A DNA stretch of 64,000 bases, taken from contig LVWS01000032.1 of NCBI GenBank assembly GCA_002083365.1, positions 246,198 through 310,197 of the forward strand, in the 5' to 3' direction. Source of the DNA: Nitrospira sp. SG-bin1. GTDB taxonomy: Bacteria > Nitrospirota > Nitrospiria > Nitrospirales > Nitrospiraceae. Positions 7,849 through 16,427 of the stretch are shown here, piece after piece. Positions within the stretch are counted from its first letter, which is position 1. Every line of letters starts with the position of its first letter. The position numbers and the translations under genes were made by a program. The notes under the pieces were generated by a model. The model was given only the letters and a program-made list of their open reading frames with translations. It was not told the DNA's origin and made no database searches.

Positions 7849-8670
7849 CTACATGGACACCATGGCCTTCATCTGTGCAAGCGTCAATGACGATCGGCCG
7901 GCCTTGTTCAACACCGTTCCCAATACCGGGCGTGAGTTTTTGACGAGCGTCAGGGCTCGCTGGAGTTCGTCACCCGTCGTCTTCCCTTCCTCCACGACCA
8001 TCAAAAGGGCGTCCGTATACGGGGAGAACGCCAAGACATCCGCCGTATGGAGCAATGGAGGCAGGTCGAATATCACGACGCGAGACGGATACCGATGCTT
8101 CAACTCCTCGACGAGCGCCAGCATTTTGGGAGAGGTTAAGATCTCCGTGGAGTTTGAGATCGCTCGTCCTCCCGGCAACAAGACGAACCGTCCGATTCCC
8201 GGGTGGAGAAGCAGGTCTTCGACGGGCTGATCGTCCAACAGATAGTCTGCTAGACCGAGGCAGTCGTTCAAGCCGAAGACCTGATGCACGGTGGGATCCT
8301 GTAGATCGGAATCGACGAGCAGCACCGTCTGGGTCGTCTCCATGGCCAGACTGACCGCCAAGTTGACGGCAGTCAGAGTCTTGCCTTCGCCGTAACCAGG
8401 ACTCGTCACTCCCACCACGTTCCACCCGTTCTCTCGCAGTCGCTGCGTGACCTGCGTTCGAAGAATCTTATACGCATCGACGAACGGTCCTTTCTTGTGT
8501 GCCGCCATGACTCGGTGTCCGTGCAAAACGTCATACGGAATACTGAGCGACTTGGTTCGTGTATAGGTGATCGATGGCGGCACCGATTGAGCAGTCCGTC
8601 TGGAGGTCTCTCCCTGGGAGGAGCCTTTAGAGTCTCTATACAATTCAAGAGCCGTACGAATACGATCCAT
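7849..8670 (-). CDS. CpsD/CapB-like P-loop ATPase (BY-kinase family) lacking a C-terminal tyrosine cluster
   Basis: A 273-residue MinD/BY-kinase fold protein. VVGVTSPGYGEGKTLTA carries a Walker A-type loop, LLVDSDLQDP is Walker A', and VVIFDLPPLL is Walker B. Such kinases control chain-length regulators; the Wzz-like protein is encoded directly upstream. The C-terminus ends SSLTLAQMKAMVSM with no tyrosines, so the usual autophosphorylation cluster is absent, which differs from CpsD/Wzc. I start at the ATG at 8670 (MDRIRTALELY, the usual family opening) with AAAGG seven bases upstream. A second start at 8697, preceded by GAGGCGG and overlapping the previous stop, is possible. Confidence 0.8.
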   Translation of the reverse strand: MDRIRTALELYRDSKGSSQGETSRRTAQSVPPSITYTRTKSLSIPYDVLHGHRVMAAHKKGPFVDAYKILRTQVTQRLRENGWNVVGVTSPGYGEGKTLTAVNLAVSLAMETTQTVLLVDSDLQDPTVHQVFGLNDCLGLADYLLDDQPVEDLLLHPGIGRFVLLPGGRAISNSTEILTSPKMLALVEELKHRYPSRVVIFDLPPLLHTADVLAFSPYTDALLMVVEEGKTTGDELQRALTLVKNSRPVLGTVLNKAGRSSLTLAQMKAMVSM

Positions 8671-8683
8671 GAGAACCTTTCTA

Positions 8684-10456
8684 TTACTCCATGCCAAACC
8701 GCCTCAGCGCGGTATACCACAAGACGTCCAAAGGAACGACAAACACGTGCAGTAACAAGAGAACCGTCGTAAACGCGCCGATGCCTGCGGTTTGAACCAT
8801 CCGACGCCGAAACTTCGCCTGAGACACATCAGCTTCGTTCGGCATGAATGGAATCACCGCCAGAGGGAAATGCTGTGTCAAGGCGACGAGCTGATCAGGC
8901 GTCCGGATTGAATGATCAAGTGATTCGGCCGCGGCTCCCAAACCGACTCCACCGCCGATGGCAAGAATAAATCCCAGAAGGACAATGGCGACACGATTCG
9001 GTTTGTACGGCTTTTCAGGGAGACCAGGAGGATCGATCAATGAAAAGCGTTCGCCCTTTCGTTGAACTTCCAAACCTTCAGCCACTTTCGCTTCCAACAG
9101 GCGTGATCGAATGTCCTGATATTTTTGTCCGGAGGTATCTCGATCACGTATCAGGACCAGATACTCTGGTTCGATCATCGGACCCTTTTCCAGGCGTGTC
9201 GCATACTCCTGTAGTCGACGTTTGATATCCTGCCTGGTCTTTCGCAACGCTTCCAAGGAAGACCGGGCTGAATTCAACTGAGCCTGAAGATTGATATAGG
9301 CGGGATTTTCCGGTCGTTGATGGTTGTTTTTGCTCGATACGGCTCGCAGCCGCAGGACCTCCTGCTCAAGAGCGGAGATTTTTCTCCTGGCCTGTACGAT
9401 GTCGGGATGGTCGCTCCCCAACCGTTCCAAGTCGGCCGTCAATGCCGCACGTGCATCGATGAGTCGCTTCGAGGTTTCCTCCGCATCGGGCAGTTGTCCC
9501 GTCTCTCGTTCCAAAGCCTCGATTTCCTGTTTCATCTTGATCATGTCCGGATGATCAACCGAAAGATTGGCCGAGGCACCCGCATATTCGGCGCGAAGTG
9601 CCCGTAAGCGCTCGGATGAATCCAGTATACGTTCGCCTGTCACGGACAGGATGGGCGTATTCGGTTTGATCGTCGCCAATTCTCCTTCAAGATAGGATTT
9701 TCGTTCCTCAAGACTTCGGACCTGCTGGTCGACGTCCGACAATTCCCGTTCAGCCTGGTTCATCAACTGTTGATTCAACGGCGTCAGCTCCGGGAGTGCC
9801 CCGTTGGCTCGTTGCTTGAACGCTGCGATCTTTTCATCGATTTCGCCGATGTGCCGGGCCAAATTCTCCGCTTCTTGCTGTAGAAACGAGGTGGCCTCCT
9901 GAGCCTGGCGTTCTCGACTCTTGAGGTTTTCTCCCAAAAACAAGCTAGTGAGTTCATTCGCCACTTTCTGAGCTACTTCGGGAGAGCGGTTTTGATAGGC
10001 CACCGTGAAGGCGATGGTCGCCTTTGTCGGATGCTGGGTGCGTTTATCCACCACATCCGCGCTCATCACTTCGACTTGGATGTCTTTGATAAAGCTCTTC
10101 ACCACTTCTTCAGCCGGGCTATTCTTACGTTGATCTTCATACAGATTGAATTGTTCGACCACCTTCCAGAGCGTCGTGCGACTCATGACCTGCTGTTTGA
10201 TGGTCTCGATCCGTTGATCCGCATAACTCGTGATGGTCGATCGGACAAGGTCAGACGGAATTTCTTGTTCTTCAATCAATATCGTCGCCGTCGACTTATA
10301 GGTCGGCGGCCAAAGAAATGCCGTCATCAAGGATATGATGAACAGACTCAGTCCGGTGAGCAGGACCGATTTTCGGCGGCGACGAAAAGCCGCGAGGTAG
10401 TCCTTCAAATTCATATTGGGTCCGGATGTTGGTAGGGAAACGTGTGTCTGTGCCAT
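8684..10456 (-). CDS. Wzz-type polysaccharide chain-length determinant (XrtA/EpsF-like)
   Basis: A 590-residue inner-membrane protein. A short cytoplasmic MNLKDYLAAFRRRRK segment precedes transmembrane helix 1 (about residues 32-52). A long periplasmic coiled-coil domain (about 60-470) follows, with repeated heptads around LEALRKTRQDIKRRLQEYA. The proline-rich PPGLPEKPYKPNRV leads into transmembrane helix 2. Unusually, a further hydrophobic segment (TVLLLLHVFVVPLDVLWY) ends the protein. There is no fused kinase domain; the kinase-like ATPase is the next gene. The ATG at 10456 has no clear ribosome-binding site, four bases after the previous stop; an internal ATG at 10414 is an alternative. 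Confidence 0.83.
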   Translation of the reverse strand: MAQTHVSLPTSGPNMNLKDYLAAFRRRRKSVLLTGLSLFIISLMTAFLWPPTYKSTATILIEEQEIPSDLVRSTITSYADQRIETIKQQVMSRTTLWKVVEQFNLYEDQRKNSPAEEVVKSFIKDIQVEVMSADVVDKRTQHPTKATIAFTVAYQNRSPEVAQKVANELTSLFLGENLKSRERQAQEATSFLQQEAENLARHIGEIDEKIAAFKQRANGALPELTPLNQQLMNQAERELSDVDQQVRSLEERKSYLEGELATIKPNTPILSVTGERILDSSERLRALRAEYAGASANLSVDHPDMIKMKQEIEALERETGQLPDAEETSKRLIDARAALTADLERLGSDHPDIVQARRKISALEQEVLRLRAVSSKNNHQRPENPAYINLQAQLNSARSSLEALRKTRQDIKRRLQEYATRLEKGPMIEPEYLVLIRDRDTSGQKYQDIRSRLLEAKVAEGLEVQRKGERFSLIDPPGLPEKPYKPNRVAIVLLGFILAIGGGVGLGAAAESLDHSIRTPDQLVALTQHFPLAVIPFMPNEADVSQAKFRRRMVQTAGIGAFTTVLLLLHVFVVPLDVLWYTALRRFGME

Positions 10457-10460
10457 AGAT

Positions 10461-11696
10461 TCAGTTTGAAAATGAGAATTTGGGTGGATAATAGGTCACC
10501 ATGAACGTCGTCGCATGGGATTGGGCTGAATCCGCAGCCGTATCAACGTCACGCCATCGATACATGTACGACACCTCGGCCTGCCACCATTCGAAAAACG
10601 TCCATGAGAGTTTCGGCGCCATGCTGACATAGCTGCTGTCCGGAAAGACTCCGCCGATGGCCGCCTGTGTCTTTCCGGAAGTCCGGACACCGACCAGATT
10701 AAAGGAACAAGCCAGGGTTTCGGATATTTCATATGACCCGGATAGTTCGCCCCGGTGGGTTTGGATGAGCAATCCAAATCCACTGGGCCCTAGATCACGG
10801 GCAAAGGACACGTGAAGGGCGGCCCGCTCAAACTTCTTTTCCATGCTGGCTCCAGTCACCAACACCGTATCCCTGGCCGTGATGTTTCCGGACGACGTTT
10901 GCGATGTGGAGGACAAGAATTTCGGGCCTCCATACACGGTGCCGGTCAGCGATTCGCTGAAGACATGCGTCAGACTCATGTTGATGCCCGGGAAATCGGC
11001 TCGAAACCCAAACGGCGAATCCGTGGTCCGGAAGTGAACATACGACCCGGACAATTGAAGGTTATCCCGCTCGCTCAGTTGATACAATAAACCGCCGGAC
11101 CAACCCGCAACGCGATAATCAACCAACCGAGGACTCTCATACGCGGTGTCTGAAAACTGAACGCTCGATTGTACCGACAATGTTTCGGTCACGCGTCTGG
11201 TCCACGTCGGGTTCGCCGTCCACTGATTGCGTTGAGTAAATTCCAGGACAACTCCCGTCTCTTGCAATTCTCCAAGCAAGGTATTGTCGCGAGTGAAGCC
11301 ACCGGAGAACCCGATGGTGTCTTTTTCGGTCCTATACCTCGCGGACAAGGGAGCAAAAACATTCGTAAACTGTCTCTCTTCCTCGCCGAAATACCCGACC
11401 ACGTCCGTGGCAAGCCGGCTGCTGACATCAAGACGTTCTGTCTTGCCGGCAAACTCCGCCGCGGGTGTCACCCATATGCCGTAGGTCTCGTCATGTGCCA
11501 GAGGGGTCAAAACTAAGTTGCTGTTATAGACACCTTTCACCCCGACGGATGGCGCCACGGACCACTCGGCGGCTTCTGATTGTGACACGACGCTCCATGC
11601 AATGATCACCGCCGTCAAAAGAACCGAGACGGCAGCCCTCCGACTGCACGTCCGGCCTCTCAAATTAGCGCTCGGTTGCATGCGCGGGATGGTCAA
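10461..11696 (-). CDS. outer-membrane beta-barrel protein of the exosortase/EPS locus
   Basis: A 411-residue secreted protein with a signal sequence (LLTAVIIAWSVVSQSEAA, cleavage after about residue 43). The rest is alternating, aromatic-rich strands such as FGFRADFPGINMSLTHVF and AEVSYMYRWRDVDT, ending in a barrel-type C-terminus, TFMVTYYPPKFSFSN. Barrels at this place in XrtA-type clusters are thought to form or assist the polysaccharide exit pore. The ATG overlaps the stop of the Wza-like gene (11693-11696, ATGA), so the exporter and barrel are made together. No specific function is demonstrated. Confidence 0.75.
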   Translation of the reverse strand: MTIPRMQPSANLRGRTCSRRAAVSVLLTAVIIAWSVVSQSEAAEWSVAPSVGVKGVYNSNLVLTPLAHDETYGIWVTPAAEFAGKTERLDVSSRLATDVVGYFGEEERQFTNVFAPLSARYRTEKDTIGFSGGFTRDNTLLGELQETGVVLEFTQRNQWTANPTWTRRVTETLSVQSSVQFSDTAYESPRLVDYRVAGWSGGLLYQLSERDNLQLSGSYVHFRTTDSPFGFRADFPGINMSLTHVFSESLTGTVYGGPKFLSSTSQTSSGNITARDTVLVTGASMEKKFERAALHVSFARDLGPSGFGLLIQTHRGELSGSYEISETLACSFNLVGVRTSGKTQAAIGGVFPDSSYVSMAPKLSWTFFEWWQAEVSYMYRWRDVDTAADSAQSHATTFMVTYYPPKFSFSN

Positions 11697-12295
11697 GGCA
11701 CCATGACGATGTCACCGCGCTGGAGCAGGATGTTCTGTTCCAAATCCCTCCCCTTGCGGACATCTCCATAGCGGAAGGGAATCGCACGTTGTGCTCCTCT
11801 CACTCGACGCATGACCTTGATATCATTTTCCGCGGCGAACGGAGTCAGACCACCGGCAAGACTGAGTGCTTGCAGGACGTCGGTATAATGGCCGATCAAG
11901 TACTCACCGGGCTTATTCACTCGCCCGACGACGTAGACCTTGTAACTGATGACTTTGGTGACCGCCACGGAAACATTGGGATTCGGAATATACTTCGTCA
12001 GCCGCTTCACGATGTCGCCGCGAATCTCCTCGACCGTTCGGTCTTCGGCCTGAATATCGCCAATCAGGGGAAACGAAAACATCCCGTCCGGGCGGACGAC
12101 AACCTCTCGTGTCAACTGTTCATCCTTCCACACCGATACCAGCAAGATATCCTCGGGACCGAGGCGATACTCGGGATCGGCCATCGACACCACTCCAGGC
12201 GTTATCGCATCACCTGCCAGAGCAATCGAATTCACTAGCACTGCCGCTGCAACGACAAGCAAACCGCCGATGATCGATCGAACAGAACAACACAT
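11693..12295 (-). CDS. Wza-type polysaccharide export protein (Poly_export + SLBB)
   Basis: A 200-residue exporter with a hydrophobic signal sequence. The polysaccharide-export domain includes YRLGPEDILLVSVWKDEQ near residue 43 and VVVRPDGMFSFPLIGDIQ. One SLBB-like domain has VYVVGRVNKPGEYLIG, and it ends NILLQRGDIVMVP. No lipobox cysteine is evident after the signal sequence (SIALAGDA), so it may be periplasmic rather than lipidated; Cys2/Cys3 lie at the extreme N-terminus. It is much shorter than E. coli Wza, as in other exosortase loci, and probably pairs with the separate beta-barrel encoded next. AAGGAG lies seven bases before the ATG. Confidence 0.85.
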   Translation of the reverse strand: MCCSVRSIIGGLLVVAAAVLVNSIALAGDAITPGVVSMADPEYRLGPEDILLVSVWKDEQLTREVVVRPDGMFSFPLIGDIQAEDRTVEEIRGDIVKRLTKYIPNPNVSVAVTKVISYKVYVVGRVNKPGEYLIGHYTDVLQALSLAGGLTPFAAENDIKVMRRVRGAQRAIPFRYGDVRKGRDLEQNILLQRGDIVMVP

Positions 12296-12304
12296 AGGTT
12301 CTCC

Positions 12305-14734
12305 TTACCCCCGTATCTGCGCGAGGGCCTGCTCCGCCTCTCGTCGCCCTTCGAATGGATCCGAATTCTTGAGAGCCTTCGACAGGTAGGTCCGAGCTTC
12401 GGTACGCTTCCCGGACTGAAAGAACGCCATCCCAAGATGATAATTCAACACGGACATGTCCGGAGATTTGGTGACCGCATCTTTCAACAATCGAATCGCT
12501 TCTTCCGGTTGTCCCATCTTGAACCGTACCCATCCCAGCGTATCGATAAAGAGGGGATGCGGAGCGTCTTTTTCAAAGTCCCGGCTGAGCGCGAAGGCCC
12601 TCTGCAAGCTCGATGGATCACCCTTATAATCCACCAGTAAGATCGCCAGATTATTGGCCGCCAGCAGGTTTCGAGGATTCACGCGCAAGGTCGTCTCATA
12701 AGCGGCCATGGCACGATCGATCTGCCCCTGTTCGGAATGCGCGGAGGCCAAGAGCATATGCAATTCCTCGCTATCCGGATTGGCCCTGAGACCTTCTTGT
12801 AGAATCTGGACAGCCACGTCCGACTGCTTCCGAGACAATGCCAACGTCGCCCAGTTGAGCCAAGGCGCCATCCACTTTGGATTCAGCCGCACGGCCTCTC
12901 GATAATGGACAGCCGCCTCTTCGTATTCGTGGGTCACAGCCAAGACTTCCCCCAACAATCCATGCACGAATGGATGATCCTTGCGAGACGCAACCAGAGA
13001 CTCCAGCCGAGCCTTGGACTGTGCAATCTGCCCCAGAGCAACTTCCACCTTCACCAGCGACAGAAGCGGCTCTGGTTCATTTGGGGCTAAAGTCGCCGCA
13101 CGCTCGTAGGCTCGACTCGCCTCGGCCAAACGGCTCTGGGCTTCATAGAATCGTCCCTCAGCCAACAGGGCGACATAGCTATTGCTTGCAATCTGGCGGA
13201 GGCGCCTCAAAGTTTGCTCCGCTCCCTGCCAGTTCTTCGTCACCAGATCCAACGTCATCAGCATATCGACCGCGTCGACATCATCGGGACGCTGTTTCAG
13301 TAAGTCTTCGAGTCTGGCACGGGCCTGCCGATACCGTCCGCTTTTGCTCTCCAGGACGGCCAAGGATCGCTTCGCATCCACCTGATCCGGATAGAGCGCC
13401 ACGGCCCGCTCAAAACTATCTTTGGCAAGATTGATATCGCCGGTAAGCTGATAGGCCTGACCGAGTAGATAATGCACGGTAGCCAACTCTGGTTGATCGT
13501 GCAGGACGGTACGAAACGCCTGCACCGCTTCTTTTCCGTTTCTTCTGGCCAACGCCAGCCGTCCTGACAGAATCAACCCTTCCGATGATCGAGGATTGTC
13601 TTTCAGCACCTCCTGCGCCTGGCGCTCGGCATCGGCATGTTTCCCCTCCACAAAATCCATCTCCGCCAATCGGACCTTGGCTTCCAGACCGGCGGGCTTG
13701 TCGAGGTACTCCTCGACCAATGCGGTATAACGCGCACGAGCTTTGCCATGCTGTCCGCTTTTCCTGTAGAGCGCACTCAACCCGAGCTGGATTTTGGTTG
13801 ATTGCGGGATTTGCACCATCGCATCAAGCAGCACCTGCTCGGCAGAAACCACGTCCCGTTTGTTCACAAAGAACTCGGCGAGGAGTAGCCGGCGCTCCTC
13901 ACTGCTTGGGTCCAAAGCCACCGTCTCTCGCAATACAGCTTCCGCCTTCTGCTCCGCCCCTACCCCAATGTAGAAGCGGGCGAGTCTCACCCGATGATCA
14001 AAAGACGTCGGTTCAGCTTCAACCATCCGATGCAGGACTGCCTCGGCACCGGCCATGTTGTGGGCCTGTGTCAGGATCCTATGTAAATTGTTCAGAAGAT
14101 CTAGGTCCCTTGGATGGGTCTCGAGTGCGCCCTTCAATGTCGTCTCCGCGTCACGATAGCGCCGCTGCTGGCCATATAATGTCGCGAGAAGAATGGCCAC
14201 ATCCGGTTCATTTGGAAACTCCTTCGCGAGGGCTTCAGCCTTGGGAACAGCGGAAGGGATCGCCTCATCCGTCACGGCTTCCGCCGCAATCTTTAACGCC
14301 AAGGCCTGAGGGTGATGTGGATCTTTTTTCAGGATCTTGTCCGCGGCTTCAACCACATGATCCGTCAGTCTCGCTTCAAGATAATACTTGGCCAGCGTGA
14401 TGAGGGCGGCCGTATGATCGGGGACCAGGCGGACAGCCTCTTGATACAGTTGAACGGCGTTACGCCAGTTTTTCTCTTTTTCTTCGACTTGAGCAAAGAG
14501 ATAGTAGGCCTCCGCATCTTTTGGATCGATCTTCAGCACGTTTCTCAACGCCACCCGTGCTTTGGGGTAATTGGCCGCCTCAATGTACTCATTCGCCCGG
14601 GCAAAGTATTTTGCCTTCCTTTCCTCCGGACCTCCGCACGCGGTGACCGTGAAGAGCGCCACAAGCGCGCCACCGATCAACACGCACGTGCCGGAGATCG
14701 GCACTGATTTTTTATGAAGAAATAAGGCAAGCAT
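12305..14734 (-). CDS. PrsT-like TPR-repeat lipoprotein of the exosortase system
   Basis: An 809-residue lipoprotein. The signal sequence ends in TVTACGG with lipobox Cys33. The remainder is about twenty TPR units (for example ANEYIEAANYPKARVALRNV, AVQLYQEAVRLVPDHTAALI, AVHYREAVRLNPKWMAPWLN), ending in LNYHLGMAFFQSGKRTEART. Length, lipobox and repeat-only composition match the PEP-CTERM-system TPR lipoprotein PrsT, presumed to scaffold exopolysaccharide assembly on the periplasmic face. It is in the same operon as the exporter 9 bp downstream and the WecA-like gene 29 bp upstream. Confidence 0.85.
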   Translation of the reverse strand: MLALFLHKKSVPISGTCVLIGGALVALFTVTACGGPEERKAKYFARANEYIEAANYPKARVALRNVLKIDPKDAEAYYLFAQVEEKEKNWRNAVQLYQEAVRLVPDHTAALITLAKYYLEARLTDHVVEAADKILKKDPHHPQALALKIAAEAVTDEAIPSAVPKAEALAKEFPNEPDVAILLATLYGQQRRYRDAETTLKGALETHPRDLDLLNNLHRILTQAHNMAGAEAVLHRMVEAEPTSFDHRVRLARFYIGVGAEQKAEAVLRETVALDPSSEERRLLLAEFFVNKRDVVSAEQVLLDAMVQIPQSTKIQLGLSALYRKSGQHGKARARYTALVEEYLDKPAGLEAKVRLAEMDFVEGKHADAERQAQEVLKDNPRSSEGLILSGRLALARRNGKEAVQAFRTVLHDQPELATVHYLLGQAYQLTGDINLAKDSFERAVALYPDQVDAKRSLAVLESKSGRYRQARARLEDLLKQRPDDVDAVDMLMTLDLVTKNWQGAEQTLRRLRQIASNSYVALLAEGRFYEAQSRLAEASRAYERAATLAPNEPEPLLSLVKVEVALGQIAQSKARLESLVASRKDHPFVHGLLGEVLAVTHEYEEAAVHYREAVRLNPKWMAPWLNWATLALSRKQSDVAVQILQEGLRANPDSEELHMLLASAHSEQGQIDRAMAAYETTLRVNPRNLLAANNLAILLVDYKGDPSSLQRAFALSRDFEKDAPHPLFIDTLGWVRFKMGQPEEAIRLLKDAVTKSPDMSVLNYHLGMAFFQSGKRTEARTYLSKALKNSDPFEGRREAEQALAQIRG

Positions 14735-14763
14735 GGGGCTAGGTTATTACGTAACCTGTTTCG

Positions 14764-16398
14764 CTACAACAAAATCCGAATTCCGAGCCCGAACAGAATC
14801 CAGAGTGATACAAGGCCGAGCTGCTTGACGCGGTTTGCAAAGGTATGCAACAGCAGCTCAAACGAAAAAAAAAGCACCATCAATTTGGCGGCGAAGACGC
14901 CCAAGTGTGCTATGTCGGCACTGACTTCCGGAAGCAGCGGAAACGTCACGGCCAAGAACACCATCAGATAGTCGAGCGGTGTGGTTTGAAAACGGTTGTC
15001 TTCGTTGAACCGTAGGCTCAATAAGACCATGACGGCAACCATGACGAAAAACACGTTGTGGGCCATCGCCACGGCGGACATGGACCGATATCTTGATGCC
15101 TCGCACACATACAGCAGAAATGTCGTCCCGACATAGAGCCCGCCGCGCACAAAATACGGCGCGACCCGAGGAGAGAACGAGAGACCGAGCAACACAATGC
15201 CGAATATGATGATCGACAGATACCCGACATCCGACGGCACGTTCGATGGGACAAATACCAATGCAATCAGAAAGCAGGGAACCGTCACGGCGAGAAACTG
15301 CGTGGGCAGATCCGTCAGCCAGCGGCCATTCATCAGTCTTGTCATCGTCACATTCGGGAGGAAATGGCGGCCTTGTGCAGTGAGATTGGGAAGAAGGCCG
15401 CGCCCTGCTGCGATGAACAACATCAAGACTGATCCGGCGATCATGAGATAGAGCGGCAGGATCAAGGTATCGGATTCCCACCGCAGAACGTAGGCCAAGC
15501 CCAGCATTCCTGCCTGGATCACGTAGATGACGGTGACGGCTTCATAATGCGTGAACCCAAAGCGAAGCAGCTTGTGGTGAATGTGCGCACGATCGCCGAT
15601 GAACGGAGAACGGCCTTCCGCCAGCCGTTGTCCCGTCACGCCGAGCGTGTCCAGAAACGGCAACCCCAATAAGAAGAGCGCGAGGCTCGGACTGAAGGGA
15701 CCGCGTGATGAATCCGTCAACAGCACAGCGAGGACACCCATGATGAATCCCAGCAACTGGCTGCCGCCGTCTCCCATGAAAATCCGAGCCGGATATGTGT
15801 TGTACCGTAAGAAACCCAACAGTCCTCCAAGAAAAGGGACCGTCAACAACAAGACCGTCGAGTCATTGGAAAGATAGGCTAAATAGGCAATCCCCGTCAG
15901 AGTTAGAAACGACAGGCCACCGGCCAACCCATCCAATCCATCCGTCAAATTGACTGCATTGGACACCCCCACGAGAAACACGACGGTGATGCTCATGCCG
16001 ATCCATGCCGGCACTTCCACATCAGGCAAGAAAGGAAGCGTGGTAAACCAGATACCTCCACCCCAAACAACCACAAAGGCTGCGAGCAACTGTCCAACGA
16101 GCTTGCTTCGGTAGCCAAGGTCGACACGGTCGTCCCAGACACCGAATCCCACAATGATGACACTGCCCAAAAGAACCGACAGTGTGGTCGCCTCTTTTGG
16201 GCCCCACCAGGCGATCGACGCACAGGCGCCGACGGCAAAGGCAAGTCCGCCGATCCGTGGAACCGGATGTTCATGAACCTTCCGGCCTCCCGGCTGATCC
16301 ATGATCTGAAAGCGCTCTGCCATAATCCGCAGAAGTGGAATCAGCGCCATGCACAGCAGCAAGGCGGTCATGGAACTAAAGAACAGCGCGTTCACCAT
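14764..16398 (-). CDS. WecA/MraY-family undecaprenyl-phosphate phosphoglycosyl transferase with extra C-terminal membrane module
   Basis: A 544-residue polytopic membrane enzyme. The first ~330 residues carry WecA-family signatures: GGRKVHEHPVPRIGG, NAVNLTDGLDGLAGG (metal/substrate aspartates), ARIFMGDGGSQLLG and DRAHIHHKLLRFGF. It should load the first sugar-phosphate (GlcNAc-1-P type) onto undecaprenyl phosphate. About 200 further residues add roughly six more transmembrane helices not found in WecA (about 370 aa). The ATG at 16398 gives the standard N-terminus; the frame stays open upstream into the exosortase gene but that part is unlike the family. Confidence 0.85.
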   Translation of the reverse strand: MVNALFFSSMTALLLCMALIPLLRIMAERFQIMDQPGGRKVHEHPVPRIGGLAFAVGACASIAWWGPKEATTLSVLLGSVIIVGFGVWDDRVDLGYRSKLVGQLLAAFVVVWGGGIWFTTLPFLPDVEVPAWIGMSITVVFLVGVSNAVNLTDGLDGLAGGLSFLTLTGIAYLAYLSNDSTVLLLTVPFLGGLLGFLRYNTYPARIFMGDGGSQLLGFIMGVLAVLLTDSSRGPFSPSLALFLLGLPFLDTLGVTGQRLAEGRSPFIGDRAHIHHKLLRFGFTHYEAVTVIYVIQAGMLGLAYVLRWESDTLILPLYLMIAGSVLMLFIAAGRGLLPNLTAQGRHFLPNVTMTRLMNGRWLTDLPTQFLAVTVPCFLIALVFVPSNVPSDVGYLSIIIFGIVLLGLSFSPRVAPYFVRGGLYVGTTFLLYVCEASRYRSMSAVAMAHNVFFVMVAVMVLLSLRFNEDNRFQTTPLDYLMVFLAVTFPLLPEVSADIAHLGVFAAKLMVLFFSFELLLHTFANRVKQLGLVSLWILFGLGIRILL

Positions 16399-16427
16399 AG
16401 ACAGTCTCTCAACATTCTCACCAACGC

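Noticed and set aside
13585..14400. Long plus-strand frame opposite the TPR lipoprotein gene
   Set aside because: Repetitive, proline/serine-rich shadow of the TPR codons with no start signal.
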